Below, piece by piece: positions 1 to 7,629 of a stretch of DNA of 54,894 bases (the first letter of the stretch is position 1; each line of letters starts with the position of its first letter). The notes beneath the pieces are model-generated. The model was not told where the DNA came from, did not search any database, and saw only the letters and a list, made by a program, of their open reading frames with translations. Position numbers and translations under genes: made by a program. The DNA comes from Nitrososphaerota archaeon (GTDB lineage: Archaea; Thermoproteota; Nitrososphaeria; Nitrososphaerales; Nitrosopumilaceae): the NCBI GenBank assembly GCA_021325615.1, contig JAJPGU010000016.1:1-54894 (forward strand), in the 5' to 3' direction.

Positions 1-168
1 GTGCTTGCCACGGCGCCTGCCCTGTCTGGTGCCGCAACCATGGACGTGGGCCAGTTTGACTTTCCAATCGCAGCCGGGATAAGGGCATATGACTCGTCAA
101 ACGACACCGTTGCCACAACGGCGGGGACGCAGCAGGTTTACGGCGGGGATGTCTATGCTGTACCGTAG
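1..168 (+). CDS. 3' end of an unidentified gene (partial)
   Basis: Frame 1 is open from the first base of the window to a TAG at 166-168, giving the last 55 residues of a protein that starts outside the window. The fragment is rich in Ala, Thr, Gly, Val and Asp, has no cysteine and ends in YAVP. This composition fits the end of a secreted or surface beta-rich protein, like several others in the window, but no family can be named. It is convergent with the TFB gene that ends at 196. Confidence 0.55.
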   Translation: MLATAPALSGAATMDVGQFDFPIAAGIRAYDSSNDTVATTAGTQQVYGGDVYAVP

Positions 169-195
169 GAGGATCCGTGGCTTGAATGGTTCCAA

Positions 196-1134
196 TTAAT
201 CCCCGTCCGCCTCAATGTCAAACTCCTTTCTCAGGCCCTGAATCCTGTTCCTGATGGTGACGGTGGTTATTCCGGCAGACTTGGCAATGTCAACCTGGGA
301 TTTTTTTTCCCCGTTTAGCACACATGATAGGAAAAGAACCGCCGCCGCCATGCTCATTGGGTTTTTTCCAGCCGATATGCCTATTTCGCTTATCCTTGTT
401 ATCATCTCAAAAGCTCCCCTCTTTGTCTTTTCACTTATTCCAACCTCGTTAGAAATCCTAGTGATGAACTCCGTTGAATCAAACGGCCGAAGCCTGAGGT
501 GGAGGTTCCCTATCAAAACGCGGTAGGTCCGGGAAAGCACCTTTCTCCGTATGTTTCCGGCATCGGCAATGTCGCGTAGGGTCCGCGGGGTGTCGCATTC
601 CCTGCACGCCGCATAAAGGGAGGCGCAGGCCATGGCATTTGAATTCCTCCCTTTTGTGAGTCTTGCAGCAAGGGCCTTCCTGTAGATGTATGCTGCCTCC
701 TCGATTACGGGGTCTGGTATCGAGAGCTTTATCCGAATCGAGTCAAAAATGGTAAGAGCCGGCACCAGGCTCCTGCTTATCCTTCTTGATTTGCTGTGCT
801 GGTCCCATTTGCGCAGCCGGTCAATGGTATTTTTCATGGCTCCCGACAATGGTTTTCCCGCGGCGTCGATGTTCTGGTTTCCTATGTTTGTAAATAACCC
901 CTTGTCGTGCATTGCAAGCGAGAACCCTCCGCCCGTCCTGCTCTTTGCCAAAAATTCCCCCATGCTGTATGATGCGCCCTCTTGTTCGCGGTCCTCGCCC
1001 CTCTCAATCAGGACCAGTCCGCAGCTCTCGCAGGCAACCTCGCCTGAGAAGACGTCTGTAACGAGGGGTCCCTTGTGGCATTTACGCTGGTCGCAGTTCT
1101 TGAAAATGTCTTCGTCGGGGGTTGGGTCTACTAT
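196..1134 (-). CDS. tfb: Transcription initiation factor B (TFB), non-canonical start
   Basis: TFB recruits RNA polymerase to TATA-bound TBP. The two cyclin-like repeats are clear (for example PDPVIEEAAYIYRKAL and SAGKNPMSMAAAVLFLSCV). The first ATG is at 963, which would remove the N-terminal zinc ribbon. However, the same frame continues upstream and encodes an intact ribbon: CDQRKC, then 15 residues, then CESC. No ATG, GTG or TTG occurs in frame before it. The next in-frame ATG (1173) is followed by CGC AAA and two TAA stops (1159-1164). A TATA-like stretch at about 1153-1165 predicts transcription starting near 1133, where in-frame ATA codons lie (1134, 1140). I place the start at ATA 1134 as the best guess, giving about 312 residues, compared with 336 for the second TFB here. 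The annotated start could also be put at 963 (255 aa). The TFB identity is secure; the start is inferred. Confidence 0.85.
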   Translation of the reverse strand: MVDPTPDEDIFKNCDQRKCHKGPLVTDVFSGEVACESCGLVLIERGEDREQEGASYSMGEFLAKSRTGGGFSLAMHDKGLFTNIGNQNIDAAGKPLSGAMKNTIDRLRKWDQHSKSRRISRSLVPALTIFDSIRIKLSIPDPVIEEAAYIYRKALAARLTKGRNSNAMACASLYAACRECDTPRTLRDIADAGNIRRKVLSRTYRVLIGNLHLRLRPFDSTEFITRISNEVGISEKTKRGAFEMITRISEIGISAGKNPMSMAAAVLFLSCVLNGEKKSQVDIAKSAGITTVTIRNRIQGLRKEFDIEADGD

Positions 1135-1245
1135 GTCTATATTTGGCCTTCGTTTTAATTATTATTTGCGCATGATTTCACACAATGGGAGGAGATGCCG
1201 CATGGGTCTTACGTATCAAAACGGCTGCAAAAATACTAAAGGGGC

Positions 1246-2373
1246 ATGACCAGTACAAAGACTAATGGGTTCCATCGCGAGAATGTGGAGTGTGGATATG
1301 GATTGAAAAGCCTTTATGGCATGCTTCCAGCCGAGATCGACGCAGTAGTTGGGGAAATGGGCCAGCCGCGTTACCGCGCAGACCAAATTCTTCACATGCT
1401 GTACAGTGAATTTCCAAGGGATGTGCTTTCTATGCGTCAGGTCCCGCTGGAATTTAGGGAATCACTTTCCGCCTCAGGGTACGGTATAGGGTCTGCAAGC
1501 GAGATACACCGGCTCGTAAGCGAAGACGGCTACACCACCAAGCTCCTGCTCAAACTTTTGGACGGGACGCTTGTGGAGACAGTCCTGATGCAATACAAGC
1601 CAAAGGGAGTGGCTCATCCAAGATCCACTGTCTGCGTATCCACCCAGGTCGGATGTCCAATGGGTTGCACGTTCTGTGCTACCGGCCAGATGGGATTCCA
1701 AAGGAACCTTATGGCAGAGGAGATTGTGGGCCAAGTGCTGCATTTTGCCTCACTCCTGCAAGAAAGGGGTGAACACGTAACAAACCTCGTTTTCATGGGG
1801 ATGGGCGAGCCCCTGGCAAACTATGCTGAGACCATCAGGGCAGTCAGGATACTAACGCATCCAAGAGCATTCGGTATCGGACAGAGGCACATCACGATTT
1901 CCACGGTCGGAGTAATGCAGGGAATAGAGCGGCTTGCGGATGAGGACCTTCAGGTAGGGCTTGCAATATCACTCCACGCACCAAACGACAGCCTCCGCCG
2001 AAGGCTCATTCCGACCGCAGGTGTAAACTCTGTAGGGGAAATAGTTGCGGCAACGCGCAGATACTTCAAAAAGACGGGCAGGCGCGTTACTCTCGAATAT
2101 GCCCTGCTTGAGGAAGTCAACGACTCGCCCGCGGATGCCGAGGAGCTTGCGAACTTGCTGAAGGGGAACGGGGCACACGTCAACCTCATCCCGGTGAACC
2201 CCACCGCAGGAAAATTCAGGCGCCCTTCGTGGAAGCGGGTTACCGCCTTTGAGCGCATACTGAAGGCAGCAGGAATAGGGTGTACCGTCAGGGTTGAAAA
2301 GGGGATTGAAATATCGGCCGCCTGCGGCCAGCTAAGGACGGACTTTACAGGGGGCCTAAAGGCCAAGAACTAG
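1246..2373 (+). CDS. rlmN: 23S rRNA/tRNA adenine C2-methyltransferase, RlmN family
   Basis: A radical-SAM methyltransferase of the RlmN/Cfr family, which methylates C2 of A2503 in 23S rRNA (and A37 of some tRNAs in bacteria). All hallmark residues are present: CPMGCTFC with cluster cysteines C137, C141 and C144, an upstream cysteine C130 in TVCVSTQVGC, and the C-terminal methyl-carrying cysteine C360 in SAACGQL. GMGEP (SAM binding) follows the cluster. The length, 375 aa, is normal for RlmN. It is divergent from the TFB gene, and a weak purine-rich AAAGGGG precedes the ATG. RlmN is mainly bacterial, so a transfer origin is possible. Cfr (C8) activity is less likely given the overall RlmN-like spacing. 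Confidence 0.93.
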   Translation: MTSTKTNGFHRENVECGYGLKSLYGMLPAEIDAVVGEMGQPRYRADQILHMLYSEFPRDVLSMRQVPLEFRESLSASGYGIGSASEIHRLVSEDGYTTKLLLKLLDGTLVETVLMQYKPKGVAHPRSTVCVSTQVGCPMGCTFCATGQMGFQRNLMAEEIVGQVLHFASLLQERGEHVTNLVFMGMGEPLANYAETIRAVRILTHPRAFGIGQRHITISTVGVMQGIERLADEDLQVGLAISLHAPNDSLRRRLIPTAGVNSVGEIVAATRRYFKKTGRRVTLEYALLEEVNDSPADAEELANLLKGNGAHVNLIPVNPTAGKFRRPSWKRVTAFERILKAAGIGCTVRVEKGIEISAACGQLRTDFTGGLKAKN

Positions 2374-2405
2374 ATTTTACATGGGAATTTATTCATCCCT
2401 CGCAT

Positions 2406-2663
2406 ATGCCGTATATGCATAAGGAGAGGGGTGCCTGCAAGGGAGTGTGCAGGGAGTTCAAGGTAAGGAAGCCCAGGGACGGCACGAGCCGATATCTTTC
2501 AGACCAGGTTCGGTGCCAGATCTGCGGAATTTTCATGAGCAAAGAAGGCTGCCATGACTGGGAGGGAAGGCCGGCAACGCCTGAAACCGTGGGCCTCTAC
2601 TGCAACTGCTGCAACTGCATGGTGCGCTCAAAGCCAAGGAACAAGGCACGCAACAAAATTTGA
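2406..2663 (+). CDS. Small cysteine-rich (zinc-binding) protein
   Basis: An 85-residue basic protein with nine cysteines: C11, C15, C37/C40 (CQIC), C49, and the cluster C66, C68, C69, C71. The spacing suggests one or two structural zinc sites. No signal peptide or membrane segment is seen, and the many Lys/Arg residues would suit nucleic-acid binding, though that is inference. A TATA-like AATTTATT lies about 17-20 bases before the ATG, which suits a leaderless mRNA. It follows rlmN after 32 bases with its own promoter. No named family recognised. Confidence 0.75.
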   Translation: MPYMHKERGACKGVCREFKVRKPRDGTSRYLSDQVRCQICGIFMSKEGCHDWEGRPATPETVGLYCNCCNCMVRSKPRNKARNKI

Positions 2664-2713
2664 AGATAGGCGGGGAAATGGGCCAAACACGCACGTGTTG
2701 GCACGCCTTACTG

Positions 2714-3112
2714 CTAGCCATGTATGTCAAGTTGAAGCCCGGTGACCCGTGTCAGTCCGGGGTTTACTGTAATATGGGCCATTCCGATGAATGGGACGGT
2801 TGAATTTCCTAGCTCGAATGACGCCGTGATTTCCTCAAGATGGGCTGAACATCTGGAAAGGTCGTTGTCCCAGGTAAATTTCGTATTGAGCCAATATAGG
2901 AGGTATTTCTGGTGCAGTGACTCAAACGCGGTGGTGTTGTCCTCTATAAAATGGATTATTCTCGGCGAGCCCACCGCGTATTCCACCTGCTCCTCTAGCT
3001 CGGTTATCCTGGCACCGCATGTGTCTGCATGCATATTCTGGGCTCCCTGAAGCTGCGCGGGAAGGATTGCGGCAGCCAGGCCCACGGCATAGAGCAAACC
3101 AAGGGCAGTCAT
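2714..3112 (-). CDS. Secreted hypothetical protein
   Basis: 132 residues with an N-terminal hydrophobic segment (residues 3-20, LGLLYAVGLAAAILPA) that reads as a signal peptide or membrane anchor. The rest is polar with two cysteines (C32 and one near residue 87) that could form a disulfide, and N-glycosylation-type sequons (DNT, GNS). A TATA-like ACTAAATAG stands about 20-27 bases before the ATG. The opposite-strand reading frame here lacks such features. Function unknown; the product is probably extracytoplasmic. Confidence 0.65.
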   Translation of the reverse strand: MTALGLLYAVGLAAAILPAQLQGAQNMHADTCGARITELEEQVEYAVGSPRIIHFIEDNTTAFESLHQKYLLYWLNTKFTWDNDLSRCSAHLEEITASFELGNSTVPFIGMAHITVNPGLTRVTGLQLDIHG

Positions 3113-3341
3113 GCCATTAATGGCGTTTTTTTCTATTTAGTAATTGGGAAGGTTCCGCATGATCTGATCTTCTGTAATCTCCCTCTATTTTTCAGGCGGT
3201 CCTGTGGATGCGGCCGGTCTGGGGTAAGGTGGCGCCCTTGCCTCGGTAGGCATAGTTCCCCCTGCATTGAAACGGGTCCGAGGATCTGCCCGTTCCTGTG
3301 GATTCTCATCGTTTAAAAAAGGGATGCCTAGAGAGGCGAAT

Positions 3342-4082
3342 GTGAAAAAAGTACTTTATCTCCTAATTGCCCTTAGTTTTGTCGCAGGCCTTACAATTGG
3401 CTCGTCACATGTCTCAGCACAGCAGACTTCGATCCCAAATTGGGTAAGAAACACTGCGCTCTGGTGGGGCCAGGGGCAGGTAAGCGATGCCGACTTTATA
3501 GGGGCCATCCAGTGGCTTATCGATAACGGGATTATCCACATGCCCAGTGTGGGTACGGGACAGCCCCAGCTGCCGCAAACCCCATCCATCTTGTTTGCCC
3601 CGTGCCCTGAGGTTAACCTGAAAACCCCGTCAACCTGCCTCGGACAGTATCTGCCGTCACCATCCGAGATAGGATCCCAATGGTCCACACAAAATGGCGT
3701 AGGGATACCGCGCGGGGTAAATTCCCCGGTGCTTGCGCAGCTCGTCCGGGAGGATTATGAGAATCTGAACGCAAATCCCCTTGAACTGTTTGACGTATGG
3801 ATTGAGGAATACCAACCTCCGGCAAAGGGTCATGAGGTCTTCAAGGTGGACGAACAGGAAATGCAAGGGGGGGCCACCAAGTTCATCGGTGACGCCAAGT
3901 CCAATGACACGAGCTTTATCTGCATCTGTTCTGACGGTGTAGGGGGCACAAGCTACCACTCCGAATTCGTTGTCGGGTCTGTCGTGGTAAAGGTGGACGG
4001 TATCGGAAACGCAAAGGACGTAATAACCGACATGAGCAGCATTAACAAGTCAATCCTGGACAAGATGACGCAGGCCAACTAG
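3342..4082 (+). CDS. Secreted protein with the thaumarchaeal IPxWVxNxAxWW motif
   Basis: The signal peptide begins VKKVLYLLIALSFVAGL and ends near HVSA, and is followed by SIPNWVRNTALWWGQG and ADFIGAIQWLIDNGII. This tryptophan-rich motif of about 35 residues recurs, often in tandem, in exported thaumarchaeal proteins. The remaining roughly 170 residues contain paired cysteines (CPEV...CLGQ, CICS) and are not assigned. The start is taken as GTG 3342 because a TATA box (GTTTAAAAAAG, centre about 3315) lies 27 bases upstream and GAGAGG stands just before it. ATG 3324 or the frame start at 3267 would put extra charged residues before the signal peptide. Mature function unknown. Confidence 0.75.
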   Translation: MKKVLYLLIALSFVAGLTIGSSHVSAQQTSIPNWVRNTALWWGQGQVSDADFIGAIQWLIDNGIIHMPSVGTGQPQLPQTPSILFAPCPEVNLKTPSTCLGQYLPSPSEIGSQWSTQNGVGIPRGVNSPVLAQLVREDYENLNANPLELFDVWIEEYQPPAKGHEVFKVDEQEMQGGATKFIGDAKSNDTSFICICSDGVGGTSYHSEFVVGSVVVKVDGIGNAKDVITDMSSINKSILDKMTQAN

Positions 4083-4152
4083 GACGCGCGGGGCAAGACG
4101 GCAGATGGTACAATCTGCGTTCCGACTGCCTTGCCTGCTAGTCTGAAACCAT

Positions 4153-5073
4153 CTATCGCAGGTCGCTTGCACCGTGAAGCTCCCGCTCTATTGCCATCAG
4201 GCGCTTTATCCTTTCGTCTATGGGCGGGTGGGTTGAGAAGAATTTGGCTAGGGACTGTCCTGATATGGCGGGTATGATGAAAAAGGCATTCATGCCTTCC
4301 ATCTTTTGTGCCTGCTGCACGGGCGCCACCTTGACCCTGCCCTCTATCTTCATCAGGGCCCTTGCCAGGTTCATGGGGTGCCCCGTAAGGTACGCGCCGC
4401 CGCGGTCGGCGGCAAACTCCCTGTACCTCGATATCGCCCGGATTATGAGGAAACTCAACACCCACACAATTGCGGCAACAATTAGCACTAGGAAGAGGCC
4501 TCCGCCCTGCTGCTGCCTGCCGCCGTTTCCATAGCCGTACCCGTATCCACCACCCCACATGGAGCCCCACATGGAGGATTGCATCAGATACCACGCAATG
4601 GTGGAAAACAGGCTGGCAAGGGTGATTATTGTCACATCCCTGTGCCTGATATGGGTGAGCTCATGCGAGAGAACGCCTTCGAGCTCGTCCCTTGAAAGGA
4701 TCCTGGTTATCCCGGATGAAACGACTACGATTGAGCTTCTCGGGGTCTTGCCGGTGGCAAAGGCGTTTGGTACGTCGCTTGGCATGACCCCTATCCTTGG
4801 CTTCGGGATTCCAGCCTTTGAGGAAAGCTCCTCCACAATCTCGTGCAACATGGGCTGCTCCGCCTTTGTAACAATCCTGGTACCCGTACTCCACATCACT
4901 ATCCTGTCGGAGAAAAACCACTGTGCCCCGATCATCAAGACGGCTATAAACGCTATCGGCAAAATCCCAAGCCCGAAGTATAATGCGATAAAGGAAAGAA
5001 AAGCCAAGTAGATTAGGGTCAGGACAAAAAAACTAACCGCCATGCGAAACGTAAGCTGCCAATCCCTTCCCAT
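4153..5073 (-). CDS. htpX: HtpX-like M48 zinc metalloprotease
   Basis: A membrane-integrated zinc protease of the HtpX/M48 family, which degrades misfolded membrane proteins. With the ATG at 5073 the protein has 306 residues: two N-terminal membrane segments (about 10-55), the zinc motif HELTH (H137, E138, H141) followed by IRHRD, then further hydrophobic segments, and the third-ligand region REFAADRGGAYL. Between them lies an unusual Gly/Tyr/Trp/Gln-rich loop (MWGGGYGYGYGNGG). The frame stays open to 5286, but a TATA-like TTTTAAATTA about 25 bases before 5073 and the usual HtpX N-terminus support the shorter form. It stands alone. Confidence 0.92.
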   Translation of the reverse strand: MGRDWQLTFRMAVSFFVLTLIYLAFLSFIALYFGLGILPIAFIAVLMIGAQWFFSDRIVMWSTGTRIVTKAEQPMLHEIVEELSSKAGIPKPRIGVMPSDVPNAFATGKTPRSSIVVVSSGITRILSRDELEGVLSHELTHIRHRDVTIITLASLFSTIAWYLMQSSMWGSMWGGGYGYGYGNGGRQQQGGGLFLVLIVAAIVWVLSFLIIRAISRYREFAADRGGAYLTGHPMNLARALMKIEGRVKVAPVQQAQKMEGMNAFFIIPAISGQSLAKFFSTHPPIDERIKRLMAIERELHGASDLR

Positions 5074-5258
5074 GCTGCATATCCGACAGTTTCTTAATTT
5101 AAAACTTGGTCCACATCCAGCACATGTTTCCGGCATTGTCGCCCTGAGAACTGGATGGCGCGGGTGGTAGGAAAGTCCAAAAAAGGAAAAGTGTTCTATT
5201 AAATGATTTCTTATAAAAGAATAGCGGCCCCTATATATTCTTGTGACGGAACAAACTT

Positions 5259-6782
5259 GTGCCACGGAACTATGTTTACATGGCAATCGCGGCAGTGGCC
5301 CTTCTCATGGTATCTGCTGGGGTCTATGGCATATTCAATGTCCATCTTATACAGGCTAATCCCGAGACTGCAAAGGTCCCGGATTATTCCGGGAAGCTTG
5401 ATTCCTTGACCAACCAGGTAAGCTCGATGAATTCCGAGGTGGACTCTCTCAAGTCACAAGTAAGTGCGATCAGCCTCCAGGTCAACTCGATAAACAACAA
5501 CCTCACCTCGCTTGGGCTGATGAAGACAAGTCTTGCGGACATTCATGAAAGGCTAGCCGACCTCGGAACTTTGGATTCTTCCATGGCGGACATACAAAAG
5601 AAACTGGAAACAATCGGCAATTCCACTAATCTGGCACAGGGCCAGGGCTCAGGGCAGATCCTGCTGTCACTTGACAGGTCCACGTATTCCCCCGGGGACA
5701 CAGTCCACATCACGGCGATGGGGGCCCCTCCGTTAAAGGCGGTACAGGTCCAGCTTGTTGACGACACGGGCTTTGCCCTTCTTGGCCAGACGACATGGGC
5801 CGATTCCACCGGAAGCGTGATGTATAGCATGCAGCTTTCAACCGCGATAATCCCGGGACAATACGTGGTAAAGATTTCCTCAGGCCAGGAGGCGGCCTCC
5901 GAACCGATATCAGTTTCTACAGGTGCAACCTCAGGGACCGCTACCTTTACCGCACAGACCGATAAGGGCATCTATCAAGGAGGGGACATCGTGCAGGTAA
6001 CAGGCACGGCAGTGCCAAGCAGCAGCGTGACTGCGGTAATGGAAAACGCGGCGGGAACCACATACAACTCTGGTACCACCTCGAACCCCGACGGCTCGTA
6101 TACTGTGGTCTTTTCTACGTCGCCGTCGTACCTGTCGGGTACGTGGACCATAACAGTAACAAACCTTTCACAGACAAAAACGCTCACCATTTACCTCCAA
6201 TCCAGCGGATCCTCCTCGCCCTCATCAGGGTTTACCGCGCAGACTGACAAGTCGTCCTACCAGCTGGGAGATGTGGTACAAGTTACAGGCACTGCAGTCC
6301 CAAGCAGCACCGTTACATCCGTCATGACAAATCCGTCACAGAACACCTACTCATCGTCTACAACGGTAAATTCCGACGGCTCTTATACCATAATCTTTGC
6401 GACCTCTTCCTCATACGAAACAGGCAGCTGGAGCGTGAGTGTAAGCAACCTGGGACAGTCTAGGATGCTGTATTTCACACTTGGGGCAAGCACCGGTACA
6501 TCCAGCTCGTCTGCCTTTACCGCGCAGACTGACAAGCCCTCCTACCAGCCCGGGGATCTGGTGCAGATAGCTGGCACCGCCCAATCAGGATCTACTGTTG
6601 ATGCCGTCCTTGTAAGCCCCTCGGGTAATACGTATGACACATCCGCGACGGCAAACTCTAATGGGGATTACGTCCTGTTTTTCTCCACGACGGGATCGTA
6701 CCCAGTGGGAAGCTGGTATGCGGAGGTAACCAATCAGGGCCAGACAAAAATACTGTCTTTCACACTGCAGAGTTCTGCATAA
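5259..6782 (+). CDS. Membrane-anchored coiled-coil protein with Ig-like repeats
   Basis: 507 residues: an N-terminal membrane anchor (about 8-28), a coiled-coil stalk (about 43-120, with VSSMNSEVDSLKSQV heptads), then four domains of about 95 residues. These begin near 134, 229, 324 and 419, each with the pattern TDKxxYxxGDxVxVxGxA typical of Ig-like/MG2 beta-sandwich domains. The last three are close copies (FTAQTDK...). The start is taken as GTG 5259, 22-27 bases after TATA-like CTATATATTC; ATG 5280 is the alternative. The domains resemble those of the large secreted protein at 43834-47322. A surface stalk or adhesin role is inferred. Confidence 0.8.
   Translation: MPRNYVYMAIAAVALLMVSAGVYGIFNVHLIQANPETAKVPDYSGKLDSLTNQVSSMNSEVDSLKSQVSAISLQVNSINNNLTSLGLMKTSLADIHERLADLGTLDSSMADIQKKLETIGNSTNLAQGQGSGQILLSLDRSTYSPGDTVHITAMGAPPLKAVQVQLVDDTGFALLGQTTWADSTGSVMYSMQLSTAIIPGQYVVKISSGQEAASEPISVSTGATSGTATFTAQTDKGIYQGGDIVQVTGTAVPSSSVTAVMENAAGTTYNSGTTSNPDGSYTVVFSTSPSYLSGTWTITVTNLSQTKTLTIYLQSSGSSSPSSGFTAQTDKSSYQLGDVVQVTGTAVPSSTVTSVMTNPSQNTYSSSTTVNSDGSYTIIFATSSSYETGSWSVSVSNLGQSRMLYFTLGASTGTSSSSAFTAQTDKPSYQPGDLVQIAGTAQSGSTVDAVLVSPSGNTYDTSATANSNGDYVLFFSTTGSYPVGSWYAEVTNQGQTKILSFTLQSSA
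5943..6780 (+). repeat. Three tandem Ig-like domain repeats within the gene
   Basis: Three units of about 285 bases begin near 5943, 6229 and 6514. Each starts with a near-identical stretch encoding FTAQTDK and continues with YQxGDxVQVxGTA. The DNA is similar enough between the second and third units (TTTACCGCGCAGACTGACAA in both) to indicate recent duplication. Confidence 0.75.
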
Positions 6783-6804
6783 CTCATGCCAACAAATAAA
6801 GAAG

Positions 6805-7287
6805 CTACTGAGGGGTCCTGCACCTAGAGAGGACCACCACAAACAAGGTCGAGCCCATGAGGGCTACCGGGGTGACTATCTCGGCAAACTCCGGGACCGG
6901 GCTGGGGTTGAGTTCGGGATCACACCATTGAGGGGGAAGGGTGGCATTGAAAATGGTCGTATTTCCAACGCGCGTGGCATTGTACCCATCCTCATGCTCG
7001 TGGATGAATTCCGCGATGGGACAGTAACCAATGGTTGGATTAAGGGTTGTGGCATGAGGTCGGTAGACTGTAAACACGCCAACGTTCTGCTTGAGCCTGC
7101 TGAAATTGTCAGGGCCCAGGGTCGCATTTTGTACCTCTGAGCCATCCGGCATGATGAGGTCAAACTGCGTGTTCATGAGGCTATATGCAAGAATTCCAAT
7201 CAGGGCAGCCGCTACCGATCCTGAAATTACTGCTACGTGGACTTTTCTCAATCCTGCCATCTCCGCTCTTGGGCTAACATGTGCCAT
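6805..7287 (-). CDS. Secreted protein with PEF-CTERM sorting tail
   Basis: 160 residues. Hydrophobic residues 17-38 form a signal peptide or anchor. The C-terminus carries PVPEFAEIVTPVALMGST followed by a hydrophobic stretch and basic end (SRCR), the pattern of PEF/PEFG-CTERM proteins processed by an archaeosortase. The core (about 40-125) has several N-glycosylation-type sequons and two cysteines. The TATA-like GAATTTAG about 30 bases upstream supports ATG 7287. The function of the exposed domain is unknown. Confidence 0.78.
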   Translation of the reverse strand: MAHVSPRAEMAGLRKVHVAVISGSVAAALIGILAYSLMNTQFDLIMPDGSEVQNATLGPDNFSRLKQNVGVFTVYRPHATTLNPTIGYCPIAEFIHEHEDGYNATRVGNTTIFNATLPPQWCDPELNPSPVPEFAEIVTPVALMGSTLFVVVLSRCRTPQ

Positions 7288-7393
7288 TGTTTAAGAAGCC
7301 ACACTATGATTCTTCTAAATTCGGTAAACCGGGATGGTTGCTACATAACGTGCCTACATTTTTTTCACCCGGCTTGATCTGACATGCAAATCC

Positions 7394-7409
7394 TGCGCAA
7401 AATTAATCT
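7394..7409 (+). promoter_or_regulatory. Shared promoter element TGCGCAAAATTAATCT
   Basis: The 16-base element matches 15 of 16 bases with the element at 36275-36290 (minus strand). It ends 24 bases before the ATG of the 64-residue gene at 7434, compared with 22 bases at the other locus. The AT-rich half sits where a TATA box is expected for a leaderless mRNA, and TGCGCAA sits in the BRE position. Confidence 0.7.
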
Positions 7410-7433
7410 TGTATCATTTTTCAGTGAAAAAAG

Positions 7434-7628
7434 ATGTCTACCTTCAACTGCGGGGAACGGGTCCGGATATCGAAACAAAACAGGTTATCTGGAAAAGTTT
7501 ACCTCATCAAGGGGATGCGAAGATGCAAAAGCGGGGGGACGCTGTACCTTCTCAAGTCCCTTGAAGAAGAACCCATACTAAGACTCCATTATGAGAATAG
7601 GGATCCCATTCTGGAAAGGATCTACTAG
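7434..7628 (+). CDS. Small 64-residue protein, paralog of 36061-36252
   Basis: A compact basic protein. It aligns end to end with the 63-residue protein at 36061-36252. Shared positions include MxxFxxGxxVRI, GKxYxIK, GGxLYLLKSLE, LRLxYE and a final ILERI/VLEKI. The glycines and alternating hydrophobic residues suggest a small SH3-like beta barrel, which is inference. No cysteine pattern is conserved (C6, C31 here). The ATG is 24 bases downstream of a promoter element shared with the paralog. Its stop lies 1 base from that of the convergent gene. No known function. Confidence 0.78.
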   Translation: MSTFNCGERVRISKQNRLSGKVYLIKGMRRCKSGGTLYLLKSLEEEPILRLHYENRDPILERIY

Positions 7629-7629
7629 A

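Noticed and set aside
4561-5011. Open frame on the + strand opposite the HtpX gene
   Set aside because: It is antisense to a clear M48 protease with HELTH, has no promoter of its own, and its peptide is made of codons mirroring the real gene.
4153-5286. Longer HtpX start at 5286
   Set aside because: It would add 71 residues unlike any HtpX and would cross the TATA box at about 5094-5103.
7384-7581. 65-residue frame starting MQILRKINL over the small paralog at 7434
   Set aside because: Its first codons are the shared promoter element, and the real gene in another frame matches its paralog end to end.
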